The notes below the pieces were generated by a model. The model saw only the letters and a program-made list of their open reading frames with translations. It was not told the DNA's origin and did no database searches. A stretch of DNA of 64,000 bases. Origin: Thalassospira xianhensis MCCC 1A02616 (GTDB lineage: Bacteria; Pseudomonadota; Alphaproteobacteria; Rhodospirillales; Thalassospiraceae). The stretch is taken from assembly GCF_003326475.1 (NCBI RefSeq), contig NZ_JPWA01000022.1, positions 1 to 64,000 of the forward strand, in the 5' to 3' direction. Each line of letters opens with the position of its first letter. Within the stretch, counting starts at the first letter, position 1. Of this stretch, positions 58,324 to 64,000 are shown piece after piece. The translations under genes and the position numbers were made by a program.

Positions 58324-60639
58324 TCACGGGAGGGAGGCTTCATTGATGGTTTCATTGCCTTGCTGTCGTGTTGCTGCCGTTTGCTCGGACCGGATGGAGT
58401 CAAGGAAGTCGCGCACGCGTTTCCCGAGGTCGTCCGATTGATGACGCAGGCGATCTGTTGCCTGACGCAGGCCATCGACGGCCTGCAGATTGTCGCCTGC
58501 GGCGGTGCTGACCTGTGCAATCGTTTCATTCATTTCGCTGGCGGCGGTGGCGGATTGTTCGACGTTGCTGGCGATTTCGGCGACAAATTCCTGCTGTTCG
58601 TCGACGGCCGCCGACATTTCGCCGACCGTTTCGTGAATGCCGGTGATGCTGTCGCGGATGGTGGCGATGGCCTGTACCGCGACACCGGTTGTTGTCTGGA
58701 TACCGGTGATGCGCTGGGCAATCCGGTCGGTTGCCGTGCCGGTCTGATTGGCAAGGTTTTTGACCTCTTGTGCGACGACTGCAAAGCCTTTGCCCGCGTC
58801 GCCTGCACGGGCGGCCTCGATTGTTGCATTCAGGGCCAAAAGGTTGGTTTGGGCGGCGATATCCTGGATAAGGTTAAGGATTTCACCGATTTCTTGGGCA
58901 CCGGTTTCAAGTTCGTGCATGGTGTCGCTGGTTTGACGGGCAGCATCGACTGCGTTGGTCGCGGCATTCACCGACTGCTGGGCACGAAGGCCGGTATCAC
59001 GCACGCGTTCGGACAGCGATTGCGCCGCGTCGGAAACGGACGCCATATTGATCGATATTTCCTCGGACGCACCGGCAACGCCGGTGGCATTGCTGGATGC
59101 GATTTCTGCCTGTTCACGCACCTGATTGGATGTTGTCTGGATGTTTTCGGCTTCGCGTGACACATCCTTTGCGACCTGCATCACCGATGCCTCGAACGCG
59201 TCGGCCAGTTCCAGCATGGCGCGGCGACGTTCGGTTTCGGCGATTTCGCGTTCGCGGGCGACATTTTCCTCGGCCCGCTGGGCGGCAAGGCTTGTTTCTC
59301 GGAACTGGCCGAGAATTTCGGCCATGCGACCGATTTCATCGCGACCGGTATCGCGAACCTCGGTCGAAAGATCGCCATTCGCTACTCGGCGCATGCCGTC
59401 AATTACGCGGAGCAGGCGTTTGATCAGGTTACCCCGGACATAGAAAATAAGGATCAACAGAGAAATCACCAGTACCGCAATACCGATCAGGGCAATCACC
59501 TGCTGATCGCGAACCACCTGCGACAGGGCGTTGGCAGCACTGTTATCGACCTCAAGACGTTTGGCATCGACCAGTTGTTCGATGGATGCGCTCAGCGCTT
59601 CGGCGCTGGTCAGGGTGGCGTCAAGGGTTTGCTCGGTTTTGTACTGATTATCCCATTCGGTTTCACGCAGATCAAAAACGCTGTCTTTGCCAGCACCATA
59701 AACCATCAATGCCTCGGCCAGTTTTTTGATCTGGGTGCCATCATTGTTATCGGGCAGTTTTTCCAGTGCGTCCGAAATTCGAAGTTCCGCCCAGCTCCAC
59801 TGATTGCGGACTTCGTCCATGGCATCGCCTTCTGGCACGGCGATGGCTGCGGTCAGCATGCCGAATGCAAGGTTCACATTGGCGCGGATTTCCGAAATTA
59901 GCTGGGAAAATTTGATGGTTTCTTCAAGTTCGCCCGCTGCATCGCTATTGCCCCCGGCAATACGCGATATGCCGCGCGATACATCGATATCGACAACCTC
60001 GACCAGCGGATTGATGAATTCCGAAAGGTCGCTATAGGCAAAGACCATATCAAGAGTCAGATCACCACGCTGCCTTTCAAGTTCAAGCCGCTGCATGGTC
60101 AATTCATGAAGCGTATTACGGCGGGCAACAATATCGTCAAGCTGCGCGGTCAGGGTTTCAATCGCATCGACGGTAACGGTTTGTGTCGGCTCCCCGATCT
60201 GCTCCTGCGCTTGATCAGGATTCTGATTTGGTATTTCGGTGTTACCTGCATTTGCGTCAGTTTCGGCATCCGCCGCAGCGACGGGCAGCATCAGGGGTTC
60301 CGGATTGGTTACGGCAATTTCGTCAAGGCGGGTGCGGGCATCACTGATCAGGGCATCAAGGCGTGCCTCGGTTTCAGCCAGTTCATCGGCATTGCGGGAT
60401 GTGGCCAGAACCGGTGCCTGAGCCGCCAGTCCAACACCATCCATGGCAAGTTCCATCTGCCGGATGATTGAAGGCAGGCTGTCGGTGGTGATGTCGGCGA
60501 CAAGCGCGCGACTGTTGCCAAACGAGATCCAGGAAACCACCGATGAAATACCGGCCAGTACCAGAATCAGGGCAAAAGAAGCCATGAGCCGACCTTGAAT
60601 GCCAAGGCCAGCGCGACGTTTTTCAATCGCGGTATTCAC
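58324..60639 (-). CDS. Methyl-accepting chemotaxis protein
   Basis: A 771-residue chemoreceptor. A membrane segment lies at about residues 19-40, followed by a ~340-residue periplasmic sensor, a second membrane segment at about 382-402 ([20 protein letters not shown]), a HAMP domain and the coiled-coil signalling domain. The hairpin tip [20 protein letters not shown] then [20 protein letters not shown] is intact, so it should couple to CheA/CheW. The sensor is long and helical and contains an Asn/Gln/Asp-rich stretch at about residues 118-150. The start is a GTG at 60639 with GGGAGGAAACA upstream. The ligand is unknown. Confidence 0.9.
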   Translation of the reverse strand: MNTAIEKRRAGLGIQGRLMASFALILVLAGISSVVSWISFGNSRALVADITTDSLPSIIRQMELAMDGVGLAAQAPVLATSRNADELAETEARLDALISDARTRLDEIAVTNPEPLMLPVAAADAETDANAGNTEIPNQNPDQAQEQIGEPTQTVTVDAIETLTAQLDDIVARRNTLHELTMQRLELERQRGDLTLDMVFAYSDLSEFINPLVEVVDIDVSRGISRIAGGNSDAAGELEETIKFSQLISEIRANVNLAFGMLTAAIAVPEGDAMDEVRNQWSWAELRISDALEKLPDNNDGTQIKKLAEALMVYGAGKDSVFDLRETEWDNQYKTEQTLDATLTSAEALSASIEQLVDAKRLEVDNSAANALSQVVRDQQVIALIGIAVLVISLLILIFYVRGNLIKRLLRVIDGMRRVANGDLSTEVRDTGRDEIGRMAEILGQFRETSLAAQRAEENVAREREIAETERRRAMLELADAFEASVMQVAKDVSREAENIQTTSNQVREQAEIASSNATGVAGASEEISINMASVSDAAQSLSERVRDTGLRAQQSVNAATNAVDAARQTSDTMHELETGAQEIGEILNLIQDIAAQTNLLALNATIEAARAGDAGKGFAVVAQEVKNLANQTGTATDRIAQRITGIQTTTGVAVQAIATIRDSITGIHETVGEMSAAVDEQQEFVAEIASNVEQSATAASEMNETIAQVSTAAGDNLQAVDGLRQATDRLRHQSDDLGKRVRDFLDSIRSEQTAATRQQGNETINEASLP

Positions 60640-60797
60640 TGTTTCCTCCCTGTCTTGCCCGCCATGAGCCAGACATTCCCCTTACGGGGTCTTGCATCCG
60701 GTTTGCCAGATGTCCCGGGTTTTTATCGATCCATAAAGCTGGATCGTGCTTTGAAATCGATATGAACAAATAAGTTGTCGGAAAAATCGGCGGGACG

Positions 60798-60823
60798 GCC
60801 GGGGATGATAGATCATCCCCGGC
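60798..60823. terminator. Perfect 12-bp hairpin after glpV
   Basis: GCCGGGGATGAT (60798-60809) pairs perfectly with ATCATCCCCGGC (60812-60823). On the minus strand it follows glpV; a T-run comes about 12 bases later. Likely end of the glycerol transporter operon. Confidence 0.65.
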
Positions 60824-60845
60824 ACCCCCAGTTGTGTGGCCAAGA

Positions 60846-62597
60846 TTATTTCTGGGCCGCACTCCATTCCGCGATCAGATCGTCGTATTTGACGGTCTCA
60901 CCCTGCGGTTTTTCGTTATCAAGCTTCGGCTTCGGAGCACCGGGCTGGTCGAACCAGTACTGTGCATCCTGTTCCTCGTTCAGTTTCGGTGCGCATTCGC
61001 CACCGATGCCTGCGCGTTCAAGACGTTCCAGAACGCGGTCCATTGCCGTTGCAAGGTTATCCATGGCTTCCTGCGGGGTCCGTTCGCCGGTTACAGCTTC
61101 GGCAACGTTCTGCCACCAGAGCTGAGCCAGTTTCGGGTAATCCGGAACGTTGGTACCGGTCGGAGACCACTGGACGCGGGCCGGGGAACGATAGAATTCA
61201 ACCAGACCGCCCCAGTTCGGTGCGATGTCACTCATGGCCTGGGTATCCAGGTCAGACTGACGGATCGGGGTCAGGCCGGTCAGGGTCTTTTTCAGCGAGG
61301 TTGTTTTCGAGGTCACGAACTGTGCGTACAGCCATGCTGCCTGACGGCGTTCCGGCGGGGTGGACTTCATGAGAGTCCAGGAGCCCACGTCCTGATAGCC
61401 AAGCTTCATGCCTTCTTCCCAGTACGGGCCGTGCGGCGAAGGTGCCATACGCCATTTCGGCGTGCCATCTTCGTTCACAACCGGGGTGCCTTTTTTCGCC
61501 ATGTCGGCGGTGAAGGCGGTGTACCAGAAGATCTGCTGGGCGATCTGGCCCTGTGCCGGAACCGGGCCGGCTTCGCCAAAGGTCATGCCGGCTGCTTCTG
61601 GCGGGGCATAGGCTTTGAGCCAGTCGATGTATTTGGTCAGGGCGTAAACAGCGGCCGGGCCGTTTGCCGCACCACCACGGGTCACGCTGGAACCTGCAGG
61701 TGCGCAGCCTTCAACGCGAATACCCCATTCATCAACCGGAAGACCGTTCGGGATGCCCTTGTCACCAGCGCCAGCCATCGAAAGCCACGCGTCAGTGAAG
61801 CGCCAACCTAGGGATGGGTCTTTTTTGCCGTAGTCCATGTGACCATAGACTTTTTTACCGTCGATTTCTTTCACGTCATTGGTGAAGAATTCGGCGATGT
61901 CTTCGTATGCCGACCAGTTGACCGGAACACCCAGATCATAGCCGTATTTGTCCTTGAACTGCTTCTGCAGGTCTTCACGCTGGAACCAGTCATAACGGAA
62001 CCAGTAAAGGTTCGCGAACTGCTGGTCGGGAAGCTGATAAAGTTTGCCATCCGGACCGGTGGTGAAGGACAGGCCGATGAAGTCTTCAAGGTCGAGTGTC
62101 GGCGAGGTAACGTCCTTGCCTTCGCCGGCCATGAAGTCGGTCAGCGGAACGACCGCATCGTAACGCGAATGCGTGCCGATCAGGTCGGAGTCATTGATGT
62201 AGGCGTCATAAATATTACGACCGGACTGCATTTGGGTCTGCAGTTTTTCGATCACGTCGCCTTCACCGATCAGGTCATGGGTCAGCTTGATCCCGGTGAT
62301 TTCCGAGAAGGCTTTGGCCAGAACCTTTGATTCATATTCGTGCGTGGTGATGGTTTCGGACACCACGTTGATTTCCATGCCGCGGAACGGCTCGGCTGCC
62401 TTGATGAACCATTCGAGTTCGGCCATCTGGGCATCTTTATCAAGGCTCGACGGCTGGAATTCGCTATCGATCCATTTTTTTGCCGCGTCGGTGTACTGGT
62501 CTGCTGCTGCCGGATTGGCAAAGACTGCAAGACCGAGTGCGACCGCAACTGCACTGCCTTTAATAATGGCAGAGGAGCCTTTGGCTTTGACGATCAT
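60846..62597 (-). CDS. glpV: Glycerol ABC transporter substrate-binding protein
   Basis: A 583-residue secreted binding protein, unusually large. The signal peptide is about 32 residues (AVAVALGLAVFANPAAA). The start of the mature protein (WIDSEFQPSSLDKDAQMAEL, EPFRGMEINVVSETITTHEY, KLTHDLIGEGDVIEKLQTQM) closely resembles Rhizobium GlpV. Late blocks include PPERRQAAWLYAQFVTSKTT and LAQLWWQNVAEAVTGERTPQ. It delivers glycerol to GlpPQ. It is the last gene of the operon (glpP-glpQ-glpU-glpV in this window) and is separated from glpU by a strong hairpin. Confidence 0.9.
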   Translation of the reverse strand: MIVKAKGSSAIIKGSAVAVALGLAVFANPAAADQYTDAAKKWIDSEFQPSSLDKDAQMAELEWFIKAAEPFRGMEINVVSETITTHEYESKVLAKAFSEITGIKLTHDLIGEGDVIEKLQTQMQSGRNIYDAYINDSDLIGTHSRYDAVVPLTDFMAGEGKDVTSPTLDLEDFIGLSFTTGPDGKLYQLPDQQFANLYWFRYDWFQREDLQKQFKDKYGYDLGVPVNWSAYEDIAEFFTNDVKEIDGKKVYGHMDYGKKDPSLGWRFTDAWLSMAGAGDKGIPNGLPVDEWGIRVEGCAPAGSSVTRGGAANGPAAVYALTKYIDWLKAYAPPEAAGMTFGEAGPVPAQGQIAQQIFWYTAFTADMAKKGTPVVNEDGTPKWRMAPSPHGPYWEEGMKLGYQDVGSWTLMKSTPPERRQAAWLYAQFVTSKTTSLKKTLTGLTPIRQSDLDTQAMSDIAPNWGGLVEFYRSPARVQWSPTGTNVPDYPKLAQLWWQNVAEAVTGERTPQEAMDNLATAMDRVLERLERAGIGGECAPKLNEEQDAQYWFDQPGAPKPKLDNEKPQGETVKYDDLIAEWSAAQK

Positions 62598-62692
62598 GTC
62601 GTTCCTCCCTGGTTGTCTTCCATTGCACTTCCGGAAAAATCCGGTTCACCAGCGATGGGGGAAGACAGTACCCGTCGTGGTGAATGACGACA

Positions 62693-62726
62693 GGAACGGC
62701 ACCGTTGCAGGACACGGTACCGTTCC
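62693..62726 (-). repeat. Intercistronic hairpin between glpU and glpV
   Basis: GGAACGG and ACCGT (62693-62699, 62701-62705) pair with ACGGT and CCGTTCC (62714-62718, 62720-62726): 12 pairs with one C-A mismatch. It lies just upstream of glpV in the transcript and probably stabilises the binding-protein message. Confidence 0.75.
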
Positions 62727-62733
62727 GGATTAT

Positions 62734-63006
62734 TCAGCCCCAGCGCATCACGATGATGAGCCAGAAAAGGGCAACGATTGATGCGATCCAGATGGCGGCA
62801 TCGCTAAATGCCATAAAACCAAGATGGATATAGGCCGCACCAAGCAAACCGATGAAAAGGCGATCCCCGCGGGTTGTCGTCAGGGGTAAAAAGCCCCGGC
62901 GTGGAACAGTCGGCGAGACTGCCTGCCATATTCCCATTCCGATCAGCATCAGGATGATGCAAGAAAAGAACACGGCGGTAATCGGGGTCCAGGCCATCCA
63001 AGTCAT
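62734..63006 (-). CDS. glpU: DUF2160 small membrane protein of the glycerol transporter (GlpU-like)
   Basis: A 90-residue membrane protein with three hydrophobic segments (about 10-29, 50-68, 70-87). It begins MTWMAWTPITAVFFSCIILM and contains RRGFLPLTTTRGDRLFIGLL, matching the DUF2160 protein found between permease and binding-protein genes in glpSTPQUV operons. Its molecular role is not established. It lies 25 bases after glpQ. Confidence 0.85.
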   Translation of the reverse strand: MTWMAWTPITAVFFSCIILMLIGMGIWQAVSPTVPRRGFLPLTTTRGDRLFIGLLGAAYIHLGFMAFSDAAIWIASIVALFWLIIVMRWG

Positions 63007-63031
63007 TGTTTTATTCCTTCCTGTTTTCCGA

Positions 63032-63835
63032 TTACACGCGACCCATCGCGAAGCCCTTGGCGATGTAGTTGCGAACGAACCAGATCACCAACGCGCCAGG
63101 CACGATTGTCAGAACACCCGCAGCCGCCAGAACACCCCAATCAAGCCCCGATGCCGAAACGGTACGGGTCATGGTGGCCACGATCGGTTTGGCATCGACC
63201 GACGTCAGTGTGCGTGCCAGCAACAGTTCAACCCAACTGAACATAAAGCAGAAGAAGGCCGTCACACCGATGCCCGAACGGATCAGCGGAATGAATATCG
63301 TGGTGAAGAAGCGCGGGAAGGAATAACCGTCGATATAAGCTGTTTCGTCGATTTCCTTTGGAATACCCGACATGAAACCTTCGAGGATCCAGACCGCCAG
63401 CGGCACGTTGAACAGGCAATGTGCAAGCGCCACAGCGATATGGGTATCGAACAGGCCGACACTTGAATAAAGCTGGAAAAACGGCAGCAGGAACACGGCA
63501 GGCGGTGCCATGCGGTTGGTCAGAAGCCAGAAGAACAGATGCTTGTCACCGGTGAAGTTATAGCGGGAAAAAGCATATGCCGCGGGCAGGGCAACCAGAA
63601 GCGAGATCACAACGTTGATCCCGACATAGATCATCGAGTTGATATAGCCTGAATACCATGCCGGATCGGTCAGGATGGTCGCATAGTTCGCCAGCGTCGG
63701 ATTTTCCGGGAACAGGGTCATTGCGCCCAGGATTTCCGAATTGGTCTTGATCGACATGTTGAACAGCCAATAGATCGGCAGCAACAGGAACACGATATAA
63801 AGAAGAAGTGCGATATGACGTTTCTGGAACCGCAT
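63032..63835 (-). CDS. glpQ: Glycerol ABC transporter permease GlpQ
   Basis: A 267-residue CUT1-type permease with six hydrophobic segments. The coupling motif is EGFMSGIPKEIDETAYIDGY, followed by FFTTIFIPLIRSGI. It ends with YIAKGFAMGRV, the usual C-terminus of CUT1 permeases. The ATG starts one base after the upstream permease stop, so the two are tightly coupled. Identification as the glycerol system rests on GlpV and GlpU next to it. Confidence 0.9.
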   Translation of the reverse strand: MRFQKRHIALLLYIVFLLLPIYWLFNMSIKTNSEILGAMTLFPENPTLANYATILTDPAWYSGYINSMIYVGINVVISLLVALPAAYAFSRYNFTGDKHLFFWLLTNRMAPPAVFLLPFFQLYSSVGLFDTHIAVALAHCLFNVPLAVWILEGFMSGIPKEIDETAYIDGYSFPRFFTTIFIPLIRSGIGVTAFFCFMFSWVELLLARTLTSVDAKPIVATMTRTVSASGLDWGVLAAAGVLTIVPGALVIWFVRNYIAKGFAMGRV

Positions 63836-63836
63836 T

Positions 63837-64000
63837 TTATTGTTCCTCCCGCTTTCCGGCGTTCATCACGACGGTATAGAAAACCCAGCAAACCAGCAGA
63901 ATGATCAGGAAGTAGATCAGCGAGAATGCCGCAGCCGGACCAAGGTCGAACTGACCCACAGCAATCGTGACCAAAAACTGGCTGAGGAATGTGGTAGCCG
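63837..64000 (-). CDS. glpP: Glycerol ABC transporter permease GlpP, C-terminal part
   Basis: The last 53 codons or so of a permease that begins beyond the window. The visible end reads VGQFDLGPAAAFSLIYFLII, LLVCWVFYTVVMNAGKREEQ, a final membrane segment and basic tail as in CUT1 permeases. The stop is one base before the glpQ start. The two ATPase genes (glpS, glpT) expected further upstream lie outside the window. Confidence 0.85.
   Translation of the reverse strand, partial: ATTFLSQFLVTIAVGQFDLGPAAAFSLIYFLIILLVCWVFYTVVMNAGKREEQ

Overview
The window reads as chromosome of a marine-type alphaproteobacterium, most likely Rhodospirillales and close to Thalassospira. This is inferred from family content and signatures: Weimberg-type xylose genes, a glpSTPQUV-like glycerol transporter, a eukaryote-type ornithine decarboxylase behind an alphaproteobacterial speF-like leader, and a RutR-controlled reductive pyrimidine pathway. 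GC content looks moderate (mid-50s percent, by eye). Gene density is high. I saw no tRNA, rRNA, insertion sequence, phage gene or CRISPR array.

Positions 1-18200 carry oxidative sugar catabolism. At the left are the end of a 2,5-dioxovalerate dehydrogenase and an RraA-like protein. Then comes a non-phosphorylative (Weimberg) xylose cluster: ROK regulator, 2-keto-3-deoxyxylonate dehydratase (XylX), xylose ABC transporter (XylFGH), and divergently a xylose dehydrogenase (XylB) and a long IlvD/Edd dehydratase. These are followed by a dienelactone-hydrolase-like protein, an FAH-family hydrolase, an FGGY pentulose kinase, a HAD phosphatase, two GntR/FCD regulators, an aldose epimerase and an SMP-30 lactonase.

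Positions 18200-24200 form an oxidative uronate module: hydratase-like protein, 5-dehydro-4-deoxyglucarate dehydratase (KdgD), TRAP transporter (DctPQM) and uronate dehydrogenase (Udh). Both sugar routes converge on 2,5-dioxovalerate and then 2-oxoglutarate, so the dehydrogenase at the left edge can serve both. Two distinct repeated dyad motifs suggest two GntR sub-regulons.

Positions 24200-29500 hold a siderophore uptake operon (FhuC, two FhuD-like proteins, fused FhuB) with a strong palindrome upstream. Positions 29600-41700 are mixed: lactonase, a YscW/MliC-type lipoprotein, GNAT, ornithine decarboxylase with a long structured leader, a DASS/ArsB-type permease with a DUF3830 protein, DedA, a U32 peptidase-like tRNA hydroxylation protein, an alanine/glycine:Na+ symporter, a universal stress protein and an Lrp regulator.

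Positions 41700-56200 hold the reductive pyrimidine pathway: PreT/PreA dihydropyrimidine dehydrogenase, an M20 carbamoyl-amidohydrolase, RutR, an omega-amino acid:pyruvate aminotransferase, a nitrilase-type beta-ureidopropionase, a THI5-type ABC transporter and dihydropyrimidinase. RutR-like boxes precede preT and rutR. Positions 56200-64000 contain a Gdx/SugE guanidinium exporter behind a guanidine-II riboswitch, MobA, a Sel1-like protein, a chemoreceptor and the start of a glycerol ABC transporter operon (GlpV, GlpU, GlpQ, GlpP), cut by the window edge.

I did not find a clearly novel multi-gene system. The most interesting material is regulatory: the guanidine-II riboswitch, the speF leader with an overlapping upstream ORF, a terminator-bearing leader before the beta-alanine aminotransferase, and the palindromic operator families.
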